A stretch of DNA of 64,000 nt from Alisma plantago-aquatica (Eukaryota > Streptophyta > Magnoliopsida > Alismatales > Alismataceae), in the NCBI GenBank assembly GCA_963693085.1, contig OY856411.1, forward strand, positions 70,910,001 through 70,974,000, in the 5' to 3' direction. Under the pieces are notes generated by a model, which saw only the letters and a program-made list of their open reading frames with translations, was not told where the DNA came from and ran no database searches. This document shows, piece after piece, positions 11,982 to 24,408 of the stretch (its first letter is position 1; the number at the start of each line of letters is the position of its first letter). The translations under genes and the position numbers were made by a program.

Positions 11982-12715
11982 AATTAGAAATATTTTATTC
12001 TTCTTAGAAAACCGGCACCATATGAGCTTGCCATATCATGCAATATGCCAATATGATATATAGCTTCAATAGTTGTTCTTTGAAGATTTTGAGAAGTGAG
12101 GAACACAAAAAAAATTCATAACAATATGCTACTCCCAAATTTGTTTAAGATTGTAAATAGATACTTATTATGGTCTCATTAGGCTTTAAAATGAAAACCT
12201 TGCATCATATATTGAGGCCAATTTTGCTGCCTATAAACGTCCATAAAAAAAAACCAATGTGGTAGAGGATTAAGATCTTCAGGACTAAATAATTAGAACA
12301 TTGCTGTCGAGCATAGATTCACGGTCATATGTGTCAGTATCCATAGTTCTATTTCTGACTCAATCGGATCTTTGTGTTATCAGATACTTGAGTAGTTTTG
12401 TTTGTATGGTCAGGGTAATAGGTTGTAAATCCTTCGCCTCCAACTACTTCAGTTATTTTTTGTCTTGCTCGTTAATGAACTATTCCTGGGCAGAGCACCT
12501 GGTAGATCTTGTTACCAGGCCAGAGAACAAGCATTTATTTGGTACCTAATCCAAATATGATTAGCTAGAAACAGGTCGTTTTGTCACCAGCGGGTTCTTC
12601 TTTCTCGTTTTATGAATTTTGTTAGCCCTGCTATCTTAGCATAGGTGGGTTTTCTGCTTCTTTTGTCCCTTCAGTTGCAGTGTTGTAATCAAGTCAAACA
12701 CACACACACACACAC

Positions 12716-12760
<45 letters not shown>

Positions 12761-12928
12761 GTCAGACCTTATATTACAGAAAAATACTATATATGTAAGG
12801 CATTTTTCCAATTATCAACATTACAACTAAATAATTTCAGGGCGAACTGTCATAAATTGAAACAAAACTTGCATTGGCCTAATTCATGACTTAATGAATA
12901 TATCCAATAAACATATTGATAATTTTAC
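11982..12928. other. BSK intron DNA with compound microsatellite
   Basis: No gene was seen. At about 12,699-12,763 there is a (CA)n-(TA)n-(TATG)n compound microsatellite. Confidence 0.5.
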
Positions 12929-13117
12929 CTCTGCCTTTGTTTGCAATGGAGATAATGTAAGAAGTAGGTCCTTTATAGTGGGACGTTCTCTAGGCTCATA
13001 TTGTAAACATCGAGAGGCAAGGTCAACAAGTTTAGTTGCCTCTTCTTCAGTAAAATTCCCCTCCAAATGTGAATCCATCAAGACAAGAACGTTTCTGCCA
13101 TTTATCATATCAAGAGC
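12929..13117 (-). CDS. BSK: BSK gene, internal exon: kinase C-lobe end
   Basis: This 189-bp exon (63 codons, phase 0) reads ALDMINGRNVLVLMDSHLEG and then the conserved LASRCLQYEPRERPTIKDLL, ending in SPLQTKAE. In BSKs this is the last part of the kinase domain; the Arg of 'RERP' closes the C-lobe. The minus-strand acceptor is TTTTTCAG and the donor follows GCAGAG as GTAAAA. The next exon downstream on the minus strand is 9.1 kb away at 3,810, and the junction gives the expected family continuation. No disabling mutation is seen. Confidence 0.88.
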
Positions 13118-13367
13118 CTGAAAAAGAGAGTGGACGTTTTAACAACAAATGAGCTAGGCTTGTATAGAGAACTACTCACACCTCTTTACATCCATCAGTG
13201 TCACAGAAATACAGCTTCAACGGAATCATCTAAGTAAAAGCTCACAAAGACACCCATTCAACAGTTATAACTTTTAGAACCTTTTTAGGAAGTTAACAGG
13301 TATATCTTTCGACTTTTTTTAAAGAAAAGGCTTCAATTTTTTTCATGTTGTTCAGAGGGAGGGTTCA

Positions 13368-14049
<682 letters not shown>

Positions 14050-14057
14050 GGTACCAT

Positions 14058-14604
14058 CATGGAAAAAGAAGGTGCGCCCTGAGGCGCCAGAGGCATATGC
14101 GAGGCGCACTCAAGGGTTCCCTGAGGCATAAGACTCACCTGTGATCCAAGAGGCGGACACCTCATTTTTTGCAAGGCGCAAAAAGGCACAAGAGGAGTTG
14201 AGGCGCAAGTGAGGCGCTAGCCTCAATCTGCAACCCAAAATAAAGGCTTCCTGGTCCCCTTTGACTATATATGGGCCTGGCCCAATGGGTTTTCCGCTAA
14301 CCCCTTTGATGCAAACGAAAAAACAAACAAACCGAGGTTAAAATACTACTGTTTGGGTACAACTTTTACTGTTTTTATTTTCCAGTTGTTCAGATTTAGA
14401 TTATAAACATGTAATGTAATGTGATTTTGTTATATAGTTGTCAAATTGTATAACTTACATTGTATATATATTTTCTTATATATATAAATACATTCATATA
14501 TATTAATATACATGAATATAGGAACGCCTCGGTATATTCTGAGGCATACGCCTCACCTCGCCAAGACAAAAACGCCTCATTACGCCTTGCCTTTTTCAAC
14601 CTTG
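14058..14604. mobile_element. Non-autonomous hAT element (547 bp) with perfect TSD
   Basis: A perfect 8-bp duplication GGTACCAT occupies 14050-14057 and 14605-14612. The ends are CATGGAAAAAGAAGG and the inverted CCTTTTTCAACCTTG. Subterminal GAGGCGC/GCGCCTC words recur many times on both arms. It is non-coding. Confidence 0.85.
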
Positions 14605-14612
14605 GGTACCAT

Positions 14613-15607
14613 AGACATGAACTCAGTTGTTGATGAGCCAATAACCCAGGCCCACAATAACACGACCTATGATTAGAAAAGAAGACTTGTAACAGCCCTC
14701 CCTTGTTCTAAACCATGGTATAATCCCTCGTCCGGCTTTGACAGACATACTCAAACAAGAAATGCATATGAAGTCCACCCATAGAAAGGTAGTCTCTTCC
14801 CCCCCCCCCAAAAAAAAAAATCACATCGATGTATCCACCTCGAACAAACAAGAAACAACTCAAGGTGGCCTCTTAAATAAATTGAGGCATAGAGCACCTG
14901 CAAGAGATAGCAGGCAATAACAGCTTTTTAATCTTAATCTCTGGCTCGCTGGTGTAGTGGTGTCAATAGAGTGTTGGTTCATGGGCAAGCAACTACTGTG
15001 CATAAGAAGACAATAACAAGTAGGTACACAACAAGGCACAAACAAGTAAGTTACTGAGATAAGTGATGTACATCTGTTATCGACTAGTGAGTTGGGCACG
15101 GAACAACTACATAAGACAAAATCTAAGCTAATAGTGAAACAACTTACCCCCCCCCCCCTAAAAAAAAAACTTTTCTCTTGTCTTGTGTCTATCTTTCAAC
15201 CTTACACTTATCCTTTAGTTCTCTATATCTTCCCCTTGATAAAACATATAGTAGTGAGGGTAGACAAAGCACAAATCCCTTAGAAAAAAATTGATGGATG
15301 GAACAAGGGAAAGAGAAGGGAACCAATATCTAGGTGGATATGGAGTCAAGGTATATCCATGGACAAAGATGGAGCAGTATTAGAAGTGACTTTATAAAGT
15401 AGAGAGTTCTAAACAGTAGCATTAAAAAACTACAGCATTGCCCAATCATAGACACTGTCAAGAAGAAAATGAAAGAAGAAATTTGTCCAATAGTCACAAA
15501 TGGTGCCTCCACAGGTTGACATCCGATCCAACCTAGTAGCAAACGCAATCCGATTCGGAGACAACCGCAGATATGGGGACATCTACAACTCCCGACGCGA
15601 CAACAGC
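14613..15607. other. No gene recognised; C and A homopolymer runs
   Basis: Contains two C-run/A-run junctions (about 14,800 and 15,150). A plus-strand stretch at 15,500-15,610 is continued by the next hAT element, so its open frame is composite. Confidence 0.35.
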
Positions 15608-15615
15608 CCCAAGAG

Positions 15616-16522
15616 CAAGGAAGCACGGACACTTCTAGACAGCCCCCGTGTCCGTGTCGGACACATTTCGGACACGGACACTTCCCGGACACGGCCCAAA
15701 ACGTTTTGGACACAGCTGGGACGTGTCCAGTTCAATTTAGTTTTTTTCAGCACACCGGACACAGCTGGACACTGCCCGGACACTTCCTGGACACTTCACT
15801 ACAGCAGATGCTGCTGTAATACCATATTTGACGATGCAAATTTTGAATATACAGCTTCTGTTCATGTCCTATCACTGAGAAAATGTCACATAGAGCTAAG
15901 ATCTGATCACAATTACAAGCAAATCTGTTGAAAGAAAAAACAATATGTAAAGTCTAAGCACTGAATCAGATACTATGAATCAAATTATGGTCTAATAAGC
16001 TGGTTAAATGAGTAATATGAACCTCATATATATAAATATTCTGTAATATACTATATTTACAAAAACTACGTGTTTGGTTTTGTTCTTCACATTATATCTA
16101 ATACACACACAAAGACACACCTCTACATGCATATAAGATTATATATATAAATATGAATCAAATTATGGTCTAATAAGCTGGTTAAATGAGTAATATGAAC
16201 CTCATATATAAAAATATTCTGTAATATACTATATTTACAAAAACTACGTGTTTAGTTTTGTTCTTCACATTATATCTACTACACACACAAAGACACACCT
16301 CTACTTCCATATAAGATTATATATACATAGATACCTTAATCTGGACAAACTTAAAAATAAATTCCAGTTCATACATCATACATCCACACATATTGATATA
16401 TTAAAAAAACATTTTCCCCTCATCCAATGCCGTGTCCGTGTCCTACATTTTTGAAATTTTCCGTGTCCCGTGTTCGTATCCGTGTCAGTGTCCGTGTCTA
16501 GAAACGTGTTTGTGCTTCCTTG
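15616..16522. mobile_element. Non-autonomous hAT element (907 bp) with GTGTCC arrays
   Basis: A perfect 8-bp duplication CCCAAGAG occupies 15608-15615 and 16523-16530. The TIRs are CAAGGAAGCACGGACAC and the inverted GTGTTTGTGCTTCCTTG. Both subterminal regions are packed with GTGTCCG/CGGACAC words. The core contains a 178-bp direct tandem duplication (from about 15,976 and 16,154). There is no transposase frame. The end sequence CAAGGAA is shared with the elements at 45,309 and 61,039. Confidence 0.87.
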
Positions 16523-16530
16523 CCCAAGAG

Positions 16531-17148
16531 TTAATGTTTTTGTTTTCTAGAAAAAGGAAATTTGTTGTTTGTGTACTGAAATGAAATAGGTAAAGGGTTT
16601 CCGAAAGATCAGCATAAAACAAAGCCTAGTAGTAGGTTGGATGTGGAAAGCCACAATTGTAGTAACACAATGCTACTCAATACTTCACTATATTAACAGT
16701 GTCATGCGGGTATCTATGTTGCAAGGAGGGGACGCTGCTGCACAAGGTAGAGTTCACTTGGTAGAGATTACGTGCATGCACACAGAGATGGGCAGTGGTC
16801 ACTTGCTCATGGGGGCATCTATGTCGCCTTTCTTGTAGGGTTAAGTGTTCAAAAAACTAATTCCAATCTCATCTAGAGAAGTATATAAAATTTAAAAAAA
16901 GGATATGTTGTGTTAGTTAAGTAAACCATACTCTCGTACATACATAATAAGTGTCATATGAATTACAAAAATCCTACTTCCATACAAATAGATAAGTTGC
17001 TGCACACACTTGGAATCCATTACAGACACTAACTAACTAATATAGTCCGATCATCCTCATCATCATTTTTTTCACCATCTTCATCCTCATCTTTCACCAT
17101 CATCGTCCTCACCTTTGTCACCATCTAAGCCTCAATCTCAACCATGGT
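16531..17148. other. No gene recognised
   Basis: AT-rich, with a degenerate CATC/CATCTTCATCCTC run at 17,050-17,140. Confidence 0.4.
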
Positions 17149-18066
17149 ACAGGAAATCGAGTTTGACGGTTGTAAAAGTGAAAGTTTGTGCACATGTTGA
17201 TGAAAGATTGAGTAAAATGTGAACTAAAACTTTGATGCAAAATAAGCTAAACGATAGCGACGTTGTAGGGGATTTTGTCATAGAACATAAAATGTTATAA
17301 TCCATATATGTTTTTTAAAATGAAATGTTTAGACATCCCATTTCTTATAACATGAGCTCTGTATCCAGATAGATCACAACGGGAAGAACATTGGCTTAAC
17401 AAAAGTTTGAGTTTATATCCAGAAATTCAAATTTACAAAGAAGGGGTGAAATGTTTTTAGACCTACACCAAATCTTGTAAAACTTGTGGTAGATCTAGTA
17501 GAGAATACATCTATTAAGCTTTGGCGTTGTCACTTGTCACACTACACTCCAACTTTTTTTAAAAAGCCGCTTGTATAGAACAATTTTTTTCATTAGTCAC
17601 CGTCCTCATTACAGGAAATCGAGTTTGACGGTTGTAGAAGTGAATGTTTGTGCACATGTTGATGAAAGACTGAGTAAAATGTGAACGAAAACTTTGATGC
17701 AAAATAAGCTAAACAATAGTGACGTTGTAGGGGATTCGGTCATGAAACATTAAATTTTGGTATAAAGCATAATCCATTTACATTTTTTAATATGAAATGT
17801 TTAGACATCCCATTTTTTATAACATGAGTTCGGTATCTAGACAGATCACAATGGGATTGGCTTAACAAAAGTTTGAGTTTATATCCAGAAATTCAAATTT
17901 ACAAAGAAAGGGTGAAATGTTTTTAGGTCTACACCAAAACTTTGTAAAACTTGTGGTAGATCTAATAGAGAATACATCAATTATGCTTTGGCGTTGTCAC
18001 TTGTCACATTACACTCCCAACTTTTTTTAAAAAGCTGCTTGTGTAGAACAAATTTTTCATCAGTCA
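17149..18066. repeat. Tandem direct repeat, 462-bp period, two copies
   Basis: Copy 1 (17149-about 17600) and copy 2 (17611-about 18066) both begin ACAGGAAATCGAGTTTGACG and end near AAAAAGCYGCTTGTRTAGAAC. Related blocks occur inside the hAT-like element at 62,226-63,189 (GTGGAAGTTTGTGG, then TTTTGCAAAACTTGTGG). The unit is therefore part of a repeat family that itself multiplies in tandem. Confidence 0.75.
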
Positions 18067-18273
18067 TATGAAACGATTGTATAACTCCCAGTTACTGACT
18101 ATTATGTTTTATTCATGCATAATTTGTGGATTATTTGCATTTAACATTTTCCCCTCATATTATAAAATGTTCCTACATTTTCTCATGTCATATTCTTCAA
18201 GACTCAGACTTAGCTTGACTGTAAATGTATAGTTACATGTACGTATATGAACGTATGTAATTACATATGTGAC

Positions 18274-18279
<6 letters not shown>

Positions 18280-18331
<52 letters not shown>
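18280..18331. repeat. TA/GA compound microsatellite
   Basis: (TA)n followed by (GA)n, abutting the left end of the first 391-bp MITE copy. Similar runs lie at 18,722-18,764 and 24,594-24,613 between copies. Confidence 0.9.
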
Positions 18332-18332
<1 letters not shown>

Positions 18333-18722
18333 TCAGGCTAGAATACACTCAAGTGTACAGATCGCACGCTACACTCAAGTGGTGTTTGCATATCAAGACT
18401 ATTTTTTTACAAAATGTAAACCATTGATATTCATTGTTACACTATAATTAGACTACATGCAAATTTTGAGCTCATTTGGATGAGTATAAGTCACTCATCT
18501 GAGGACAAAAAAATCGACGCATGAAACTAATTTGAAATACATAATTTTTGTAGTCTTCATAACATGGCCTATAAATGTCCAAATGGGCTCAAATTTTATA
18601 TATGAGCTATTCACATGATGTTTAAGAAGATCAACAGATTAGATTTTTTTTTAAAATTGCGTCATGGAAAACTACTTGAGTGTATTCTGCTCTGAATACA
18701 CTCGAGTGTATTCTAGCCTAAC
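18332..18722 (+). mobile_element. MITE copy A (391 bp) in TA/GA microsatellite
   Basis: The left end is GTCAGGCTAGAATACACTC. The right end is the inverse, CTCGAGTGTATTCTAGCC followed by TAAC, giving a TIR of ~26 bp. The flanks are (TA)n and (GA)n. Length and microsatellite niche recall the rice Micron elements, but identity is not established. It is non-coding. Confidence 0.8.
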
Positions 18723-18977
18723 TATATATATATATATATATATGTATATATAGAGAGAGAGAGAGTCAGGCTAGAATACACTTGAGTGTACAGATCGCAC
18801 AGATACACTCAAGTGTGTTTGCATATCAAGACTATTTTTTTGCAAGATGTAAACCGTTGATCTTCATTGTCATACTATAATTAGGCTACATACAAATTTT
18901 GAGCCCATTTGGATGAGTGTAAGTCACTCATCCGAGGGCAACAAAATCGACGTACGAAACTAATTTGAAATGCATAA

Positions 18978-19358
18978 TGTGAAGCAACCTGCATCCCGGT
19001 CGAGTATCGAGATCAGTTCAGGTTCAAGTTGAAGCCACCTGCATCTCGGTCGATACTATCGACACACATGTCGATGGTATCGAGATTGGTTCAGGCGCAA
19101 GACAATGTTCTGTCGATACCATCGACACTCATGTCGATGGTATCGACACCGGCACAACGGCGGAACGACAATCCAGCGGCAGCTCTATTTTGCTTATGAA
19201 ATTTATTTTTTATTCTTTTTCTCTCTTTGTACCTCATGTACTTACCCTAATATATATATACAAGTGTGTAGGCTCAAGCCCTACTCACGTTTGTTGCATC
19301 TTGCAGCCGACATGTGATCGGTGTTCCTGTCTTCTTCCTTTCTTCATTTCTTCTTACA
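18978..19358 (+). repeat. 5' LTR of the copia element
   Basis: 381 bp. U3 holds inverted TCGATACTATCGACA / TGTCGATGGTATCGA arms. A TATA-like run is at 19,249-19,260. Compared with the 3' LTR it lacks about 25 bp of the first palindrome and has about 16 extra bp near 19,190-19,206. Confidence 0.95.
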
Positions 19359-19376
19359 TGGTATCAGAGCGGAGAT
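19359..19376 (+). other. Primer binding site, initiator Met tRNA
   Basis: TGGTATCAGAGCGGAGAT starts at the first base after the LTR. This is the standard copia primer site. Confidence 0.93.
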
Positions 19377-19788
19377 CGATCTAGGGTTTCTCCTTTCTCT
19401 CGCCGGCGGATCTCTCCAGGTCTCTCTCTCGTTGACGGCCGGCTGCTTCCCACCCGTCAACTTGGCGTAATCCACCGGCTGCGTAGAACCACCGTTGGCT
19501 ACTCTGGGTCTGCGGTAGATATCTAACTCTACCGTAGCCACTATCACAAAGCGGTTGAAGATCTCCAGGTGATCCAACGATCATCCAAAAACACCACCGG
19601 AGGACTAGTTTCGTCTCAGCCATCATCATAGTCACACCTCCTCCATGTGTGATTAGGTTGATCATTTGGAGGCTGTGAATGTGTCAGTAACGCATTTCTC
19701 CTTATTTTTCTTCTGTGTGTGACGTGTATCTCTCCGTCACCACACCTTTTTTTGACGTGTATCAATCCGTCATATAATCCGTTCTACA

Positions 19789-21024
19789 ATGGAGGATATC
19801 AAGACACCTATGATCTACAACGAGGTGTCACCTATCGCCTCCATTAAACTCAACGGGAAAAATTATCTTCTATGGATGAACGCCATCCACACCAGCTTGG
19901 AGGCTCGTGACAGAGCAAGGCATGTTGACTCGGGTCCCAAGGCATCTACTGACGAAGGGTATGCTGAATGGAAGCGACATGACAGTCTTGTGAAGACTTC
20001 GCTGTGGAATAGTATGGAACCTGCAATCGCCGCAAGGTTCATGTTCTACTCTACGGCCAAGGAAATATGGGACGCCGTGAAGCAACATTACTCTCAAGAG
20101 AAGAATGCTCTCCGTCAGTTTATGATCTATGATCGTCTGTTTGCTGAAAAACAGGGTGACCGGTCTCTTGAGGAGTATTTTGGGGCGATTCAGGCTCTTG
20201 CTCAAGAGCTAAGTTATTATCATCCTGTGAATGTTGCTGAACAGATAAAGGATAGAGATGATCTGGTTACAGCCAAATTCTTATCTGGGCTTAACTCAGC
20301 TTGTAGCTCCGCTCGGAGCGTTATTCTGGCTACTGATAAACTACCCAGTCTTGTGGAGGCTTATTCAAGGATCCAGCAATCTCTGTTTGAGTCTGCTTCC
20401 TTTGTTCCTGATATACCTGCTGGAGAATCTCATGCGTCTGTTGCTGCTGCGGTACGAGGACGCCCCGGTATGGGTAGAGGGCGTGGGACACGTCCGAAAC
20501 GTACCTTTTGTGACAAACCGGGACATACAGTGGAGAAGTGTTGGAAGAAACATGGAAGACCTGTTGCACCACCTGTGGGGGCAGCACATTGTGCCACCAC
20601 CACAGGATCCTCATCCTCTACAACTGTGGGTACTACCTCTGGCACCGGCATCACTCTTACTCAAGAAGAATATGATCGGTTCATTCAGGCGACACAGCAC
20701 ATGAGTATGGGGTCATCATCATCTTCTTCATCGGCAAATTTGGCATCTACAGCTGGTAATCAAGCTACATCTCTCATAGCATCTGGCTCATCCTCATCTT
20801 GGGTGGTTGACTCTGGCGCCTCACAGCATATGACTGGTATGAGGAGATTGCTCCACACTATTGACTCATCTATTCCTCACCAATCTGTTACACTGGCAGA
20901 TGGTTCAGTGAAAAGAGTTTTAGCTAGTGGATCTGTCTCCCTAACACCCAAGATTGATCTTAAATCAGTTCACTTTGTGCCTGAATTTCCTTTTAATCTT
21001 CTTTCTGTTGCAAAATTGATTTAA
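19789..21024 (+). pseudogene. Copia gag and aspartic protease, ends at nonsense codon
   Basis: The open frame starts with MEDIKTPMIYNEVSPIASIK, the first ATG after the primer site. It has the copia gag core (about residues 15-200: KLNGKNYLLWMNAI, AKEIWDAVKQHYS, FLSGLN). An Arg/Gly-rich segment (residues ~220-235) is followed by a zinc-knuckle remnant TFCDKPGHTVEKC. In that CCHC motif the first Cys is Arg (CGT in place of TGT), so only three ligands remain. A Ser-rich linker leads to the protease active site VVDSGASQHMTG (residues ~341-352). The frame stops with TAA at 21022-21024 after LLSVAKLI. The same frame continues downstream without any shift, so this is a point nonsense mutation. Confidence 0.93.
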
Positions 21025-23490
21025 ACTCTAAAATGTTGGGTAATATTTGGACCTTCTTGTTTTATATTACAGGATCTCAAGAGTATGAAGACGATTGGTG
21101 GGGGGCCTAGGAAAGGTGATCTCTACCTTTTCAACGGTGACAGTCTACCTCGCCAAATGCCTGCTCCTGCTCCATCTATCATGTTGAGTGGTTCCCCCTT
21201 ACTATGGCATTGCAGATATGGACATCCTTCTTTGGAGAACCTGCGGAAGTTGGAACCAGAGTTGTCCCAATTATCTTCCTTAGAGTGTCAGTCATGTCAA
21301 CTGGGAAAGCACCATAGGTTATCCTATCCCAGTCGAGTCAATAAGCGGGCTTCTGGTCCCTTTGAGTTAGTGCATAGTGATGTGTGGGGTCCTGTAAAAG
21401 ACCAGAGTTATAATGGTTTTCGTTATTTTATCTCCTTTGTCGATGATTTCTCACGCATGACATGGATCTACCTTCTTAAAAGTAGAGAGTCCGTGTTGTC
21501 TATTGTGAAACATTTTCATACTGAAATTAAAGTCCAGTTTGATTGCAATATAAAAATTCTTCAGTCTGATAATGCTTTGGAGTATGTTCAAAAGGTTATG
21601 TTTGATTTTTGTAGCTCGGTTGGTATGATTCACCGCACATCTTGTCCTTACACCCCTCAGCAAAATGGGGTGACAGAGAGGAAGAATCGCCATCTTCTTG
21701 ATATTGCTCGATCTATTATGTTTCAATCTAATGTGCCCAAGAAGTTTTGGTCTGAAGCTCTTTTAACTGCTTGTTTCTTGATTAATAGGCAACCTTCTTC
21801 TGTTCTTCAAGGACAGACTCCTTTTTCTGTATTGCGTCCCATGGACTCTCCCTATCCTATTCCTCTTAGAGTGTTTGGTTGCACTTCCTTTGTCCATAAC
21901 TTTGACCCTAAGGCCGACAAGTTGTCTCCTAGGTCCATTAAAACACTGTTCCTGGGTTACTCTAATACGAGCAAAGGATACAAGTGTTACTGTCCTAGTC
22001 TTCGCCGCATGGTTCTGTCTAGGGACGTCACTTTCCATGAGACCACTCCATATTTCTCCAATGCTATGAGCAAGGGGGAGCAGTTCAGAGAGGGAGAGCC
22101 ACCAAAAATACAAAATGAGAGACTGGCACCATCGGTGCAGAGTGAGGGAGTGCCACCTATCATTCCGGATTTTACTTCTATTCCGAACGAACAAGCAGGA
22201 GATAGACCTACCATTGAGCATTACACACATGTATACAATAGGCGAGGCAGGCAGGATCCAGAACAAGTAGCGACACCAGTCCCTGAGCCCTCATCATCGC
22301 CTTCTACTCAAGAGAATCTTACAGAGACATCCGATCTCAGCCTTCCTATTGCTGTTCGGAAAGGTACTAGGTCATGTACTATTAAACACCCTATTACAAA
22401 TGTATGTTGCATGTCTCATCTGTCTAAGCAGGCTCGTGCTTTTGCTATTGGGATTGATTTTGTGTCTATACCAAGAAACCATTATGATGCTATGAAGAAC
22501 AATGGTTGGACACAGGCTATGCAACTTGAAATGTCAGCTCTCTTAAATAATGGTACTTGGGATCTGGTTGATCTTCCTGCAGGAAAGAAAGTAGTAGGTT
22601 GTAGATGGGTTTTCACTATTAAACATAATCTGGATGGATCAGTTGAACGGTTGAAAGCCCGATTGGTTGCAAAGGGCTACACCCAAACTTATGGTGTTGA
22701 CTTCTTTGAAACATTTTCTCCTGTTGCTCGCCTGAATTCTGTGCGGATCATTATTTCTCTTGCCACTACCTTTGATTGGCCACTATTTCAGTTGGATGTA
22801 AAGAATGTTTTTCTCCATGGTGATCTACAGGAAGAAGTATATATGGAGCAACCTCCTAGGTTTGTTGCTCAGGGGGAGTGTCAGAAAGTATGCAAATTAA
22901 AAAAAGCTATTTATGGGCTGAAACAGTCACCTAGAGCTTGGTTTGACAAGTTCAGTGAAGTTATTCTTCAGATGGGTTTTTCTCGCTCCAAGACTGATCA
23001 TTCCTTATTTTACTCCAGCCCTTCTCGTGGATCCATTATTCTTATTGTATATGTTGATGACATAGTAATTACTGGCAGTGACACCATGGGAATATCTCGT
23101 GTCAAAGAGGGTTTGCAAAAACACTTCCATACAAAGGATCTGGGCAAACTAAGATACTTTCTAGGCATTGAAGTGCTTAGATCTCATGCAGGTGTCAATT
23201 TATCTCAGAGGAAATATGTGCTTGATTTGTTACAGGAGACAGGCATGGCTGAATCTAAATCGGTATCTACACCAATGGATTATCACATCAAAGAGGTGGT
23301 TGATGATGTTGAGTATCAAGATCTAGAATATTACAGGACAATAGTGGGTAAATTAATATATCTAACAGTCACCCGACCTGATATTTCATTTTTTGTGGGC
23401 GTGGTCAGCCAATATATGCATTCTCCAGCGACAGTCACACTGGACAGCAGTCTGCAGAATTCTGAGGTATCTGAAAAATGCTCCCGGTAA
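21025..23490 (+). pseudogene. Copia integrase and reverse transcriptase
   Basis: This continues the gag frame. It contains the pre-integrase zinc region (LLWHCRYGHPSLENLRKL, then CQSCQLGKHH). The integrase catalytic triad is visible as D in ELVHSDVWGP, D in ILQSDNALEY, and E in TPQQNGVTERKNRHL. The reverse transcriptase has FFETFSPVARLNSVR, the KQSPRAWFDKF motif and the catalytic YVDDIVITG. After about 23,430 the frame drifts out of homology (SSLQNSEVSEKCSR), because the true continuation is in another frame. That is the only frameshift seen. The integrase and RT active-site residues themselves are intact. Confidence 0.95.
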
Positions 23491-24016
23491 AGGTATCACA
23501 TATTCTAGACCAAAGGCACATCCATCTACTCTGTCTCTCACAGGATATACAGATGCTGACTGGGCTGGTGATCATACTGATAGGAGATCTACATCAGGCT
23601 ATTGTACCTTTCTAGGTGATCATCTTATCACATGGCAAAGTAAGAAGCAACATGTGGTTGCTAGATCTAGCACTGAGGTTGAATACCATGCTATGGCCCA
23701 TGCATGCTGTGAATAAAAATGGGTCAAATCTGTTTTATCTGAATTACAAATTTCTCTCCTACCTTCTATGGAGCTCAAGTGTGACAATCAATCTGCTATG
23801 CACATTGCCAGGAATCCTATCTTTCATAAGCGTACAAAACACATAGAGGTTGATTGCCATTTTATTCGTGATCAAATAAAAGATGGCACTATTGTGACTC
23901 CATATGTCAGATCTGAAGATCAACTAGCAGATATTCTGACAAAGCCTTTGGGTTCAGCAATCTTTCAGAGACTCTGCGGCAAGCTGGGCATACACGATGT
24001 GTACTCTCCAGCTTGA
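23444..24016 (+). pseudogene. Copia RNase H and C-terminus
   Basis: The frame shifted relative to RT restores copia homology from about 23,444: CRILRYLKNAPGKG, then RNase H motifs GYTDADWAGD, SSTEVEYHAMAHACCE and the terminal ADILTKPLG. A TAA at 23714-23716 interrupts it, after which the same frame continues to 24016 (HDVYSPA). The RNase H acidic residues in TDADWAG and TEVEYHA are present. The stop lies 8 bp before the polypurine tract and 3' LTR. Confidence 0.92.
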
Positions 24017-24023
24017 GGGAGAG

Positions 24024-24408
24024 TGTGAAGCAACTTGCATCCCGGTCGATACTATCGACACTCTGTCGATAGTATCGAGATCAGTTCAGGTTCAAGTTGA
24101 AGCCACCTGCATCTCGGTCGATACTATCGACACACATGTCGATGGTATCGAGATTGGTTCAGGCGCAAGACAATGTTCTGTCGATACTATCGACACTCAT
24201 GTCGATGGTATCGACACCGGCACAGCGGCGGAATGGCAATCCAGCGGCAGCTCTATTTTTTATTCTTTTTCTCTCTTTGTACCTCATGTACTTACCCTAA
24301 TATATATATACAAGTGTGTAGGCTCAACCCCTACTCACGTTTGATGCATCTTGCAGCCGACATGTGATCGGTGTTCTTGTCTTCTTCCTTTCTTCATTTC
24401 TTCTTACA
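24024..24408 (+). repeat. 3' LTR of the copia element
   Basis: 385 bp. It has three U3 palindromes; the first, at 24046-24078, is a perfect 15-bp inverted repeat around a 3-base spacer. It ends TTCTTACA and is followed by the CATAA duplication. Confidence 0.95.

Larger units (their letters stand above)
18978..24408 (+). mobile_element. Ty1/copia LTR retrotransposon, nearly complete (5.4 kb)
   Basis: LTRs (18978-19358 and 24024-24408) begin TGTGAAGCAAC and end TTCTTACA. They are flanked by a perfect 5-bp duplication CATAA (18973-18977, 24409-24413). A tRNA-iMet primer site (TGGTATCAGAGC) directly follows the 5' LTR, and a polypurine tract (TTGAGGGAGAG) precedes the 3' LTR. The internal domain order is gag, protease, integrase, reverse transcriptase, RNase H, which defines the copia superfamily. 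The reading frame is broken by two nonsense codons and one frameshift, so this copy is not autonomous. The LTRs are very similar apart from two small indels, so insertion was fairly recent. Confidence 0.96.
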
